DNA of 64,000 bases from Pseudogymnoascus destructans (Eukaryota; Ascomycota; Leotiomycetes; Thelebolales; Thelebolaceae). The stretch covers positions 434,001-498,000 of the forward strand of contig NW_020167530.1 of the NCBI RefSeq assembly GCF_001641265.1, read 5' to 3'. The position numbers were made by a program, and so were the translations under genes. Of this stretch, positions 21,033-31,781 are shown one piece after another; positions within the stretch are counted from its first letter, which is position 1, and every line of letters begins with the position of its first letter. The notes under the pieces are model-generated. The model ran no database searches. It worked only from the letters and a program-made list of their open reading frames with translations, and was not told the DNA's origin.

Positions 21033-22391
21033 TTAATTTCCAAACGCAGCAAGAAGTAAGAAATAACCCCCCACCAATGCAGCAATCGTCCCGCCAATGA
21101 TACACCGGCCCTCCCACGTTCCAGTAAGGTAGCCGGTGATGCCTACAACAAGTTCCTCCTTCCTTGCAATCGCCCGAGCCGTGCTCCAGTCCGGATCGAT
21201 CTCAAACGGCGGGTTGATGCGCGGATCCGAGCTAGCTGCGTCTTCATCCTCATCCGGCTCCGGAATACCCACCAATGGCACCTTGACGCTCAGAAGCACA
21301 GCGCGATGGTCGCTAGTTTTAAACAGTGGCAGCGGCTCGTATTTATTCACTTCGATCTTTGCATTGCCATCTTTCCGCTCCATCCATTTCGGCGCCTCGA
21401 GGAAGAGAACTCGATCTGTCCAGCTGGGCCAACGGTGCGATGCCCACGCCCACGCTTTCGTATCCTCGTCTGCCGTCAAGTATGGGCCTTCGTCAAACTT
21501 GTACGTTGGAGGAAAGGTGACAGGCGCCTCGCTAAGACCGTGGAAAGTCCTTCCAGCCAGTCGCTCCCGAGTGAGCTGGTCATGCTTGAACAGGTAGGAG
21601 TAGTGCCGCGGGCTCTCCACGGAGTCATGCGGTTGCGGAAACGAAACTTCGTAGTCGTCAGGTCCGGGCTTCGTGTCGCTTGTGCGATAATTCAGATCTC
21701 CCGCGACGAACAAGTGGCTCGTTGGCTTATATATCCCATTGGCGCTCTCGCTCTCCACAAGCAGCGGCGCCTCTTCACTACCTACTCTTGCCTTTGCCGC
21801 TTTACCCCCCTCATCCCCATCCGCTGGGGTGAAGACTAGCCGTCTAACGATATTCTTCCAATCCCCGTTCCTCCGCTCCCAATCCCACTCCATAGCTGCC
21901 AAATGCGCCGCAACAAACGTAAGCTCCGTCTCGCCCCCACTCTTCGCATCCGCATATGTAAAGCGAAGCCCGACACCACCTTTATTCCCAATAGAGCTGA
22001 TGCCCAACCCCACCTCCCCCGTCTGGAGATTTTGTATCGCGGTCGCGTCGCGGGAGAACGCCATGATCCCCGTCATCCCAATGTTTCGGATCGCGACATT
22101 CGTAAAGATGCGGGGCTCCGAGTTGGCGCTGTTGCCTGCAGCAGGGGAGTCGCCGGAGAGCTTGCGCGCTGCGATCTCGACGGCTTCGGATATGAGACTG
22201 AAGAACGGGGAGAGCAGCGAGCCGCCGATTAGGCCGTGTGAGAGCGGGCTCATCTCCTGGAGGGAGATGATGAGGAGGTCGGGCACATGGTCGACGGCAT
22301 TAAAGAGGTTGGATGACAAGCTGGGCACATCGATGGCATTATGGGCGCAGTTGTAGGTGAGGACGAACAGGTCTAGCGCTCGTTGAGACAT
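21033..22391 (-). CDS. inp54: Inositol polyphosphate 5-phosphatase, Inp54-like, tail-anchored
   Basis: Single-exon gene for 452 residues. The catalytic IPPc (endonuclease/exonuclease/phosphatase) fold starts within the first residues (LFVLTYNCAHNAID). It shows ISLQEMSP, FVAAHLAAMEWDWERRN, FVAGDLNYRT, PSWTDRVLF and TSDHRAVLLSVKVP, which are the metal-binding and catalytic signatures of type II 5-phosphatases removing the 5-phosphate of PI(4,5)P2. The last about 25 residues (IIGGTIAALVGGYFLLLAAF) form one hydrophobic helix with almost nothing after it, so the protein is tail-anchored like yeast Inp54 in the ER membrane. There are no SAC, SH2 or proline-rich regions, which excludes synaptojanin-type enzymes. 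Inserted segments around residues 185-215 are acidic and Gly-rich. Confidence 0.87.
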   Translation of the reverse strand: MSQRALDLFVLTYNCAHNAIDVPSLSSNLFNAVDHVPDLLIISLQEMSPLSHGLIGGSLLSPFFSLISEAVEIAARKLSGDSPAAGNSANSEPRIFTNVAIRNIGMTGIMAFSRDATAIQNLQTGEVGLGISSIGNKGGVGLRFTYADAKSGGETELTFVAAHLAAMEWDWERRNGDWKNIVRRLVFTPADGDEGGKAAKARVGSEEAPLLVESESANGIYKPTSHLFVAGDLNYRTSDTKPGPDDYEVSFPQPHDSVESPRHYSYLFKHDQLTRERLAGRTFHGLSEAPVTFPPTYKFDEGPYLTADEDTKAWAWASHRWPSWTDRVLFLEAPKWMERKDGNAKIEVNKYEPLPLFKTSDHRAVLLSVKVPLVGIPEPDEDEDAASSDPRINPPFEIDPDWSTARAIARKEELVVGITGYLTGTWEGRCIIGGTIAALVGGYFLLLAAFGN

Positions 22392-23039
22392 CGCGGGGCA
22401 ACCGTTTTGGGCGGTGACGAAGACGAGCGGGCGGAGGGAGCTGGGTATAAGTATATAAGCAAAGAAGGGACTGTTTCGATATCATGGCAGGGTCCAAGGA
22501 CATTTATCTCTCGAGCTAGGAGAGTGCGGTGGCGAAGCTTGGAACATGCACCTTGTGATCAGTGGGGACTAGAAGGCGGGCAGTTTGACATCCTCTCTCA
22601 GCCTTGTGATGTTGCCAGCCGGCGGTCTAGATACAGGAGATGACTAAGCCACGATAGCCAGAGCAAAAGGCACCAGGGCACGTGCAGGGGTGCGTCGGGG
22701 GGCTCGTGGGAGCAGCCTCTTAAGCCTTGTATACAAGGCTGACCTACTTGATCAATTTGACACAAAGTAAAGAATCCATCTCTATCATGAAGCTGCTCAG
22801 ACACTGTAACGTCAATATTGAACCTGGGAATACATCCCCCCGCGATTGGCAATTTATCACGTGGGATTTGAAGGCGGTGGAGCGGTGACCCCCCCATTTC
22901 TGCCAGCCAAAAAATTACCCTTGGCGGCTACGACGGTAGACTGAGAATCAATATTTTAATAAGTGTTCTGAGGACGGAGTGAGAAGTCTACTACATCCCC
23001 TAGGCCATCTTCTCCTTCACCAAATATACGCATAACAAG
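22392..23039. other. Divergent promoter, 5-phosphatase / SRR1-like gene
   Basis: Bidirectional upstream region of 648 bases. No gene found. CACGTG cores occur at 22680-22685 (GGCACGTGCAG) and the palindrome ATCACGTGGGAT lies near 22857. Confidence 0.45.
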
Positions 23040-23905
23040 ATGACGAATACAAAGACGAAGAAAAACAAGCGCGCCAACAGGGCCGTCAGGACGAAACGAG
23101 CGATAATCGAAGACGAAGACGGCTGGGCCCATGTCGTTGGCGGCCGAACGATCAAGCCCGACGCGAGCAAGGCAAAAATCAAGAAATGGGGCTTTGATGT
23201 CGTGACTTATACCCTCGAAGAAGTAACGGCAAAATATGAGAGCTTAAAGGATAAATGGGAAGAGAGCGACGCCTGCAAGGAGCTTATAAAGCTCGTTCAG
23301 CCATATGAGGGGAAGAGCCAGGTCAACAATGTGGTGGTTATGGGACTGGGGTCGTTTCAAACGCAGATGGGGGACTTCTCCCAGACTACTTTTACGCAGC
23401 TGGCTGCGTTAGCTACTATTAGGAAAACCTTAGGTGGGTTCTTCGTGATAGTGGTGAAGGAGAATAATACTGACGGATGACAGCGATATGGGACATTCCC
23501 GTGATAGCACAGGATCCAGCCTTTTCTCCTGTCGACAAAGAATTCTTACAGTCACTTGGCTTCGAAGTGCTCGAGAGTCCAGAAGGATTCGACCTTGTCA
23601 ACACAGGCTCGTTGGTTTACGCCATCCACTGCTATCCGATCGTCTATGACCAAGTTGGAAAGAAGGGCCCGCCAGCTGTTCTTATTGGGAACGACCTGAC
23701 ACGCCTAACTGATGGACCGATGTAAGTTCCCGAGAAAACATTCGTATCTGCCGCCACTAACACACTGAATAGCGATTTCAGGGAGGGATTTCCGGATATT
23801 CTGACTTGTTATGAAAGCCTTAAGAGCCTCTTTCCTTTGCCCCAGTCCAAAGACGATTTCTCGGATACCATCTGGTACTGTAGCAAAAACTTAGCGTTGG
23901 ATTGA
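23040..23905 (+). CDS. SRR1-domain protein
   Basis: Exons 23040-23433, 23484-23721 and 23773-23905 give 254 residues; introns are 50 nt (GTGGGT) and 51 nt (GTAAGT). The basic N-terminus (KTKKNKRANRAVRTKRA) is followed by DEDGWAHVVGG, a usual opening of fungal SRR1-like proteins. The SRR1 core is visible as NNVVVMGLGSFQ, FTQLAALATIRKTL, a DPAFSPVDKEFLQSLGFEVL block and VYAIHCYPIVYDQV. The second intron falls in the LTDGPIDFREGFPD region. SRR1 proteins were first described in plant clock and light signalling; fungal members have roles in stress and heme-related regulation that are not well defined. The fold assignment is firm; the biochemical activity is unknown. Confidence 0.85.
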
Positions 23906-24715
23906 ATGGCCCTGAGACTGCATAAGATCTAAATTATTGGGCCTGTGAATTGGCCACAGAGGCATGGAACCGCCTAGAAATAAGCTTCTCACCGTCAAAA
24001 ATCGTCAGCAGTGAGGATTTTCTGGCAAATACGCGCTTGTGGTGAAGAATGGGTTCATGATGGCCCCGGATGTGGCGCCTTGAGGTATATGGCTACCTCG
24101 AGCGAGAAACGCGAGCTTGGGGTGCCGCCAATGGCTTCAACTGATGGGTCATTGGTTTCGACAATCCACATACAGAGCCTTTGACACACATTGATAGCTC
24201 AGGCTCCATATATCCTACCCGAGCGAGTGTGCGCAATTGAGGCGGCCAGATAGCGGGGCGAGTGGAAGTTATATAGATAGGGGCCATATAGCTACTAGCA
24301 CACACACCATACCAATGATACCCTGAAATATTGAGAGAAGAGTTAAGAGATACGTGCCTGTTTAGTCATATACTTGACATTTTAAGAGTGGATAGAAATA
24401 CTAAGGTCGATATGAACAATCGAACAAATAGCTCCGTGACTTCATATTGAGTTACAGGGGGAGTGGCCATAGCTGATTTGTAGCCATTGTGATTGTTGAA
24501 ATAGCCACGAGTGGACTGTTCCGTGGAGCGCCCTGTCACTTCACCCCAAAAACATTAGACGCCATTTCGACAACGACAATTCTGAAGGAGTATAACGTAA
24601 CTGAAATAGTTCAATTCCACACCAAGTATGCTTTCCCAACCTTATGTACAAAACAACAGCTCCCGTGTCAACCATTCTTTGGATTCCCCAACACCATATC
24701 TACAACCCCAAGCCT
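23906..24715. other. Intergenic, convergent 3' ends
   Basis: Lies between the 3' ends of the SRR1-like gene and the complex I subunit. Short frames around 24060-24310 do not resemble a known family. AT-rich in part. Confidence 0.4.
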
Positions 24716-25056
24716 CTAATCATCGTAGCCGCTCAGTTGTTTCCTTGGACCCGCGGGAACTGTAGCAAGTCAATTAGCACACAATTCTTCCAATTTCAAC
24801 AAGGCTGCAACCACCAATCGCTCGGCGTTCATTGTCACACGTGTGCGCGTATTGAAGGGTGAAAGAACGTACTAGGATATGTAGAGGGAATCGGGGGTCT
24901 CGGCCCATCGCCCAAGCGATGTCTGATCTTCGGCACCGTGAGCACAAGAACGGGACCTATGCCGCCAACGATGATGGAGTAGAAGATGGCGGGTTTCTGA
25001 ATGGCAGCCCAGTGCAGGTACTTGAGGGGCTGCGAAAAGAAGCGCGGCGTCGACAT
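24716..25056 (-). CDS. NADH:ubiquinone oxidoreductase 9.5 kDa subunit
   Basis: Exons on the minus strand 25056-24873 and 24759-24716 give 75 residues; the 113-nt intron has a GTACGT donor and GCTACAG acceptor. The protein begins MSTPRFFSQPLKYLHWA, continues KPAIFYSIIVGGIGPVLVLTVP (one membrane helix) and ends with YPIPAGPRKQLSGYDD, the standard pattern of the fungal 9.5 kDa accessory subunit of mitochondrial complex I. Without the small second exon the conserved tail is lost and the unspliced frame runs into intron sequence. Only 328 bp separate its start from the start of WBP1 on the other strand. Confidence 0.87.
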
Positions 25057-25384
25057 CGTGTCTGCGTCGAGTCTGGTCAGCAATTGAGACGCAGAAAAGG
25101 AGGTGCAGATATAGCTGGAAAATACATACCTGGATTGAGAGGTTCGCAGACTAATTGGAGAGGATCAATGGAGAGGAACGCCGTCGTGATACAACCTGAC
25201 TATTCGAACGACGTTGGACGGAGCCGCAAGAATGTCCAAGCTCGGGCACTTGGTGATATCACGTGATGATAATTTTAGCTCTGCCACCCCTGTTGGTACT
25301 GGGCCTTGGCATGGGGAGTCGCATACGTTTCCCCAAGCTCACTGATTGACGGTGCTCTGATTGCGCAACCAGACAACGACGACA
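25057..25384. promoter_or_regulatory. Divergent promoter, complex I 9.5 kDa / WBP1
   Basis: A 328-bp region between two start codons on opposite strands. A CACGTGAT motif occurs at about 25260-25267. It probably serves both genes; this is inferred from layout only. Confidence 0.5.
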
Positions 25385-26949
25385 ATGAGGGTGCTACTGT
25401 CTTTTCTCATTATAGGGCTGCTAGGCATTGCCAGTGCCCTCAGCACCAGTGGAAACAGATTACTGGTGGTACTGGAGGAGCTTGCGGAGAAGGACAAGTA
25501 CTCCAAGTTCTTTGGGGATCTGAAAGGCAAGCGCACGGCTGGGAGATAGAACTGGCAGGGACAACGGGATTCTAGCTAACTTTTTGAGGATTGTAGGTCG
25601 GGGCTTTGATATCACATTTGAATCTCCAAAGAGTGATAGTTTGGCGCTGTTCGAGCTTGGCGAGAGAGCTTATGATCACCTTCTCATCCTCCCATCTAAG
25701 TCGAAAGGTCAGCATCCATTGAACGACATTGGACTGTCGTGTGCTAATATAATAGGCCTGGGACCAAACCTCACGCCCCAAACCTTATTGAAGTTCATCA
25801 ATACCGAGGGCAACATCCTGCTCACCCTATCTTCATCCAACCCGATACCATCAGCTCTCGTATCAGTTCTGCTTGAGCTTGACATCCATCTCCCCACCGA
25901 CCGCAACTCGATAGTGGTCGACCACTTCAACTACGACAGCCTCTCGGCCCCCGAATCCCACGATGTCGTTCTTGTTCCCCGCCCAAGCGCTGTGCGCCCC
26001 GGTGTTCGCAACTTCTTCGGCGGCATCCTCAAGAACGAGGTTATCGCGTTCCCCCACGGCGTGGGCCAGACTCTAGGCAACGATAGCCCGTACTTGACAC
26101 CGGTCCTTCGCGCCCCCGGCACGGCGTACTCATACAACCCCAAGGAGGAGGCCGAGGCTGTGGAGGACCCGTTCGCGGTTGGCCAGCAACTGTCCCTCGT
26201 GACCGCCATGCAGGCTCGCAACTCAGCGAGGTTCACTGTCTTGGGCGCAGCGGAAATGCTTGAGGATAAGTGGTTCAAGGGGAAGGTCCAAGTTGCTGGC
26301 GGCAAGGTTGCTGCGGCTGCGAATGAGGCGTTTGCGAAGGAGATCTCCGGATGGACTTTCAATGAGGCTGGAGTCCTGAAGGTGAAGTCTGTTACGCATT
26401 TCCTCAACGAAGAGGGGTTGAAAACACCCAATGCTTCATTGACGAACCCCAAGATCTACCGTGTCAAGAACACTGTTGTAAGTGGATTTTCTGTGCCAAA
26501 TGTGAGAATCATATGCTAACTATGTCTAGACTTACTCGATTGAGCTATCTGAATGGTCGTGGAAGGAGTATGTACCCTTCGTACCCGCCACCGGTGATGA
26601 TGTGCAGCTTGAGTTCTCTATGCTCTCGCCCTTCCACCGACTGAATCTGGAGCGCACTCAGACGAATCCTTCATCTAGCGTCTTCAGCACCACATTCAAG
26701 CTTCCAGATCAGCATGGAATCTTCAACTTCCTGGTCGAGTTCCGCCGCCCCTTCCTCTCGAACATCGAGGACAAGAAAACGGTCACCGTACGCCACTTTG
26801 CACACGATGAATGGCCACGCAGTTGGGTCATCAGCGCCGCGTGGCCATGGATCTCTGGCGTTGCGGTCACTGTTGTTGGATGGATTATATTCGTGGGATT
26901 GTGGTTGTACAGTGCCCCACCGACAGTGAAGGGAAAGAAGTCGCGATGA
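25385..26949 (+). CDS. wbp1: Oligosaccharyltransferase subunit WBP1 (OST48)
   Basis: Exons 25385-25526, 25597-25707, 25756-26477 and 26530-26949 give 464 residues. WBP1 is an essential subunit of the ER complex that transfers the glycan to Asn in N-glycosylation. There is a signal peptide (1 to about 19), then NRLLVVLEELAEKDKYSKFF, GRGFDITFESPKSD, LFELGERAYDHLLILPSKSK and LGPNLTPQTLLKFIN, all typical of the family. A C-terminal transmembrane helix ends in KKSR, a dilysine ER-retrieval signal. Intron 1 is GC-AG (GCAAGC donor, GCTAAC branch); no GT donor near this point gives the needed phase. Intron 2 is 48 nt, so its retention keeps the frame, but the conserved SKGLGP junction needs it spliced. 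Confidence 0.93.
25527..25596 (+). other. GC-AG intron in WBP1
   Basis: Donor AAAG|GCAAGC, branch-like GCTAAC, acceptor TTGTAG. Splicing joins DLK to GRGFDITF in frame, as expected for WBP1. Confidence 0.85.
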
Positions 26950-27247
26950 GAAGAGCTAGATGTTGCATTTGAGACGTAAACGGGACTGTATGAATACCAA
27001 AATCGTGTATAGATGATATAGTAGGCAGGAACACATGGCATGTCTGATTCCGAATAAATCGCTCGTATTGCCTTGCGCGCTTGTTGATTGTACACGGTTG
27101 TGAGTATGTATAGTACAGTATATCCAAGATGTATGAACGCCAGCAATGCAAAGCGGCCTGTAGGTGATATTTTCCTTCAGAACGCCGCCCATGCCATACC
27201 CTATCCCCCTCTTTCGCACACCCATCTTCCAAGCCCCAAGTCAAAGC
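26950..27247. other. Short intergenic, convergent 3' ends
   Basis: A 298-bp gap between the WBP1 and Pet191 stop codons, which face each other. It holds the 3' UTRs only. Confidence 0.5.
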
Positions 27248-27672
27248 CTATGCCTTCCCCTCCCTAAACTTCTCATTCTCCACCTCCCTCCAATCCCTCG
27301 GCTCCGGCTCATCGCCACTCGTCTCCTTGACTCCCCCAAACGCCGCCTTCCCAGCATAAAGCTGCCCACCCTTCTTCTCAGCCGGTTCTCCCAGCTTCCC
27401 CATCGCAATAGGCTGGTTTCCGCGGAAGCGCTTGCGCATATCGACCATCCCGCGCTTGCACTCGCCGTATCCCCTCTTAAGCTGCTGGCACTGCGTCGGC
27501 AGGGTGTCGATGAGCGGCGGGCGGAGACAGTCGGCTGGGGTGTTCCGTTGGATCATTATGCAGTCGGATTGCTGGAGGCATTGCGCGAGGGCTTCGCCTG
27601 GGCTGGGTTAGTGTGGGTGAGAGGAGGGAAGGGGTGGGGGGACGTACGGATGTCTTTGCAGGACGAGGGCAT
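27248..27672 (-). CDS. pet191: Cytochrome c oxidase assembly factor Pet191 (COA5)
   Basis: Exons on the minus strand 27672-27648 (25 nt) and 27597-27248 give 124 residues; the 50-nt intron has a GTACGT donor and CCCAG acceptor. The protein starts MPSSCKDIREALAQCLQQSDC and continues DCLRPPLIDTLPTQCQQLKRGYGECKRGMVDMRKRF, which contains the twin Cys-x9/10-Cys pattern of Pet191, an intermembrane-space protein needed for complex IV assembly. The tail after RFRGNQPIA is a longer, charged fungal extension. The tiny first exon carries the first conserved Cys; a single-exon reading would start too late. Confidence 0.9.
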
Positions 27673-28703
27673 TGTTGCGTGGAGGGTGCGGGATTGCGGG
27701 GGTGTGGTTGGACGCGCGTAGGGGGTGGTGGTTTGTACTGGATTGGCGCACAGAGGTAATGATTGAGGTTATTGCGTCGGATTGCGCGGTGTCTGAGGGT
27801 ATCAATGCGATGATGTGATGTTGGCTGGCCCAGAGTTATGTGGTTCAGTCAATATTAAGGTTTGGCCTTGGCCTCGAGAAGGTTGTGGTAGCTCGACAAA
27901 CTTATTGGTAGAGGTGTTGATTGAGGCTCGCTCGCCACGCCAACGTCCGCGAAGTGAGATTGCAAATTGAAGACAACAAATTTAAGAATACTGGAGGGAG
28001 ACTACTCCTAATCTATTCTTTTAGGCTTCAGTTTCAATTTTATTTGCGAAGCTCCGACGATAAATACCTCTTCAGGAGAGGATCCTCTATACAACTTTAT
28101 CACATTCCAGCTACTCAACTATTATACAACTAGCAGGTCGCTATATATGTGACAGTGCATTGATGTATGTGATGTTGATTAATTGATTGAGGCAAGAGAG
28201 CTGCTCTACGGAATCTCTACGTGTGGAGGTGCTCGCTAGTCGAGTTCACTCAACCACGTCGTGCGGGCTCAATACCCAGAACCTCCAGAGTTCCTCAATA
28301 TGGTGAGATATATAGTGTCACAACACATATAATACCATACTTAGTCCCTCCTCATCTCTATCCTACATCTCCTAGGCTTCGAGGTTTAGACGTTATTACG
28401 CCACGAGTGCCTAACGAAGTTAAACCTCCTCCAGCCGCCCCTTGAGCTCCACGACGTCCCTTTCTCCTTTGTCCCATGTGGGGAAAACAGGTAATGTTTC
28501 GACGTTAGTCTATGCTCTACAGCACACCGAGAATGCACCGTTGCCATCCTCACGCTATGTGATCCCGCGCAAACCACAGCACGGCCTCCTTGCTGCCCAA
28601 CAGCAACCAGATAGTCGATTATGGCGCACGGTGGAGTACAGGGCCATAATAAAGCCCTCTACCAAGTATAAATTGTTGAGATGCCATCGCATCGACTTAC
28701 GAG
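27673..28703. other. Intergenic between Pet191 and qutA
   Basis: Promoter of Pet191 on the left and 3' side of qutA on the right. Parts are AT-rich. Short plus-strand frames (28221-28445, and 28442 onward) have no family resemblance, and the latter runs antisense into qutA. Confidence 0.45.
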
Positions 28704-31137
28704 TCAGTCACCATCTTGACGATTTGGCAGCACTGGAATCTCGGACGCAGACAGTGCCTGCAGAATCTGACTCGCTTCCATATGCGGGCTTGGGTACTCC
28801 GTTAGGGCCGCGAAGCCAGACATCAAATGATCGCCCATATCATGCTCATTGGAGGGCCGAAGATTTGGCTCTTGGAAGAAAGAGTGAAAGTCCTGCTTCA
28901 TATTATCCAGATCTGTGAAACCGAGGTTCTGGAGGCTCTGGTCCCAGTTGTTGGTCCTGCGTTGTTAGTTAGCGGGTTGAAAGTGGAAGGTAAAATGTGA
29001 GAACTTGCCATTTCATGGCATCCAAGGTTGCAAACTCGTTAAAGAGAGCGTCATCATCGGTCTGGGAGTCAAATATCGGGTAGTATGGTAGCGGCGCCGG
29101 GACTCTGCCAGGCTGAGGTATATTGGGAGGGTTGGCTGCTAAGGTAAGATTTGCAACTGGCAAGGTCCAAGGAGTGCTTATTGGCTTTATTTCATCGTCC
29201 ATCAATAGCAACGAGAGGTCGAACTGTATCGCAGCTTCAAGAATTGCTTGTCCAGACGAAGTGTATTCTGATGAACTCGGTGTGTTCATAGGCTCATCAA
29301 GTGACGGATGTCTCTGGGGTCGACTTTCCCTTAAATTAATATCCTTCACAACTTTAGTGGTTGGGTTGGTATTCGGGAGGTTACTGAATCGTGAGAGCGG
29401 AATATTCGCCCCAGACATTGAAGACCGAAACTTACCCAGCTCCAAGAGGGTGTCTTGGAACGAAGGCCATGTCTGCGCCATTTCAGTTAAAAGCTCCTCC
29501 AGGCTATTTAAAGCCCCCTCAGAAGCCACAGTTCTTCCATGGGAAGCATACTGCCGGATATAAACATGGGCTAGACAATCAAAGGTAGGAGGAATAGCGG
29601 CGAGTCCATAATTTTTCCGAAGGCCATCAAGTAGGTCGGGAAGGGACTCCTCTGTCCGGCTTGCCTGTCCGCGTTGGTTTGCATGCAGTGTAGCGCGCGT
29701 GGCGCTATAAAGGCAGCTGAGATGGTAATGATGAGGAAGAAGTGCGAGGCCAGGTCTGTCCTGAGCTTTTGAGTCCCAGCCGAATTTATGGAGCAGTAGG
29801 TCAAACTTCCCATAGTCCTCGGCGCCAATATAATATCCGCAGACAATGGCATTTAACACTGCAGATATTTGAACCAACCGATTAAATGTACTCAGGGTCG
29901 AACCGGGACCCCGAGAAGAGCTTTCACTGTTTCGACGAATCCCGATGCTGTCTACCCATGGGCTCCACTCATCCGAGCCATCCTCAAGCAACAGGCCGCA
30001 GTTCAACGCATCTTGCGCTCGGAGATGAGGGCTTCTGTTTAATCGAGCTGCCACAAGAGTTTCCAATACAAAGCAACCACAGAACGCATGTCTATTCCTG
30101 GACTTGGCACCATCTGGACTCTTTTGAAGACCAAGCTCAAGTGCCATGCGAACTGCCTGACCAATGAGTGACCATGCTTGCTTCCATCGATTCATGCCCA
30201 TACTTAGAAGGGTGAGAATAAGTAGACTTTGAATATGTCCAAGCTCAAACACGCCGTCTTCATCTGGAATAAGGCTTCTGGCAGTTTTATACGTATCGCT
30301 TGCTATCCAAGGGTCTTTTTGCTGAAGAACATGTGCCATACTTCTCCGTATAATAGCCTGATGACATTCTGCGTAGGCCAATATCGCCCATAAAGCTGCA
30401 TGGTCTCCAGAACCTGTCATTGACGGGGAGATTGTTGTAGGATATAGATAAGATGCCCGCAGAGAGTTATGTTTCTCAACAATTGGTAACCAGCAATGAG
30501 TATAAGAGAAATATACATCAAGAAGCTCCCAAGCATTGTGGGGAAGTTGAACTTGTTGGGAATCTGTGAGCTTCATTGTCTCTGAAGACGCGCCGCTATT
30601 GAAAATCGGCACAGGAAATGTGGCAGATGAGCTTTGCTGCCCCCCTTTCACCGGATATGTTTCGCGAGGAGGTACAAATGCGAGATCGAATGCGGAAGCC
30701 TCGGTCGGTGGGGTAAAGGAGCTATCTTGGCGTCTCCTCTTCGCCGGCCTGTCATCAGTTATATCAAGAAGCGGAAGGAGCGAGTCTAATTCTCGAGATA
30801 AACGGCTTTTCCTCCATGTATCCGACAATGCCTCGCCATCTTTGCTGTTCCAGCCTCGTGGTAGAGTGTCTGTTCCGTGCCTCCGCTCCATCAAGGAAAT
30901 CACATTTGTTTCGATTTCTGGTGCCTCCCGTATTGTAAAGCCCCAAAGGTTCTCCAGTCCTCGTACATACCCTTCGGGAAGCCCTCTTTTCTTTACGGCT
31001 GGGTCATAAGAGCACGGATGCCCTCGTACTGCACAGGCTGAACAGGCGGGCTTCGCGCCGTCACATTTATCTTTCCTGCTCCGGCATCGGTCGCAGGCCT
31101 GAGCCACGCGTTTACGCTGCACTGCGGGCGGACTCAT
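28704..31137 (-). CDS. qutA: Quinate pathway transcriptional activator QutA/Qa-1F
   Basis: Exons on the minus strand 31137-29009 and 28956-28704 give 793 residues. The N-terminus has a Zn2Cys6 cluster, CDRCRSRKDKC then CSACAVRGHPC (spacing C-x2-C-x6-C-x5-C-x2-C-x6-C), directly followed by KKRGLPEGYVRGLENLWG, a linker and coiled-coil characteristic of QutA. A fungal-specific transcription factor (middle homology) domain covers about 200-560. The last intron is GC-AG (GCAAGT donor, GCTAAC branch) and joins DAMKW to TNNWDQSLQNLGFTD. The acidic C-terminus of the second exon may be the activation region. The gene is divergent from qutR across 644 bp, as in known qut/qa clusters. An optional extra intron after TLLELG (GTAAG near 29440) was considered, but its removal breaks the frame. 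Confidence 0.9.
28957..29008 (-). other. GC-AG intron in qutA
   Basis: 52-nt intron, donor AATG|GCAAGT, branch GCTAAC, acceptor ACGCAG. The reading frame downstream is only recovered with this donor. Confidence 0.85.
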
Positions 31138-31781
31138 CGTCTAGTTTGCGAGGTGCGCGGGCAGCACCTTCTACAACAGAATGCCCTTTTCGAAACCGTC
31201 ACCATTGGTGTTGTGCCCAAGAGGGTATGCTCTCTCTGTCAAACTTATTCTCGAGCGGCCCATTCTTAATCGTCCCAGAATTCTGGTCGCCAAGGATAGA
31301 TTCGTCCTCCAAATTGAATGCTCCAAGGAAGACTTGGGCCATATATAGAGCAGTTCCCAGCGAATAGGAATTGCGGCGTTGGGTGGACAAGATCCGGTGT
31401 CTGATATTAACCTTATAAGCCTTTAAACTGGAGCTTCATATGCCACGGCCTCTACCGTGACTCAAGTCAGAGATAATTGGTGATTAAGGTAAGATTATAT
31501 ATTGTTGTGATGTAACCCTTACTGTGCCGGCACTCATGGCCGATCAATCTGGGGATCTTAGATCGGGATACCACAGGAAGATACTTTACCCGGTTGTGCG
31601 TTGCTGACTAACCAAAGGATCGGAGTTGACGTCGCACGACATAATTTGCAAAACAACAATTCTGGAGAAATAAAACATCTATAAGTTTATGAGGCCCTAT
31701 TATGCGTCTAGATATGTTGGGGCGAAAGTTTGTTCAAGACCACCGCCCTGGAAAGTCTTGCATTGTTAGACTCACGAGAAA
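31138..31781. promoter_or_regulatory. Divergent qutA-qutR promoter
   Basis: 644 bp between the two start codons. One SYGGRG-type word (CTGGGG at 31549-31554), matching the CreA consensus, is present, which is weak evidence alone. I did not find a clear copy of the known QutA palindrome. AT-rich blocks lie around 31470-31500. Confidence 0.55.

Noticed and set aside
28140..28420. Possible solo LTR upstream of qutA's 3' end
   Set aside because: No terminal TG...CA inverted ends, target-site duplication or second copy could be identified in the window.
28442..28918. 158-residue plus-strand frame
   Set aside because: Its second half is antisense to the last qutA exon and the first half has no family features.
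29385..29445. Additional qutA intron with GTAAG donor after TLLELG
   Set aside because: Removing it with the nearest CAG acceptor brings an early stop; the uninterrupted frame is retained.
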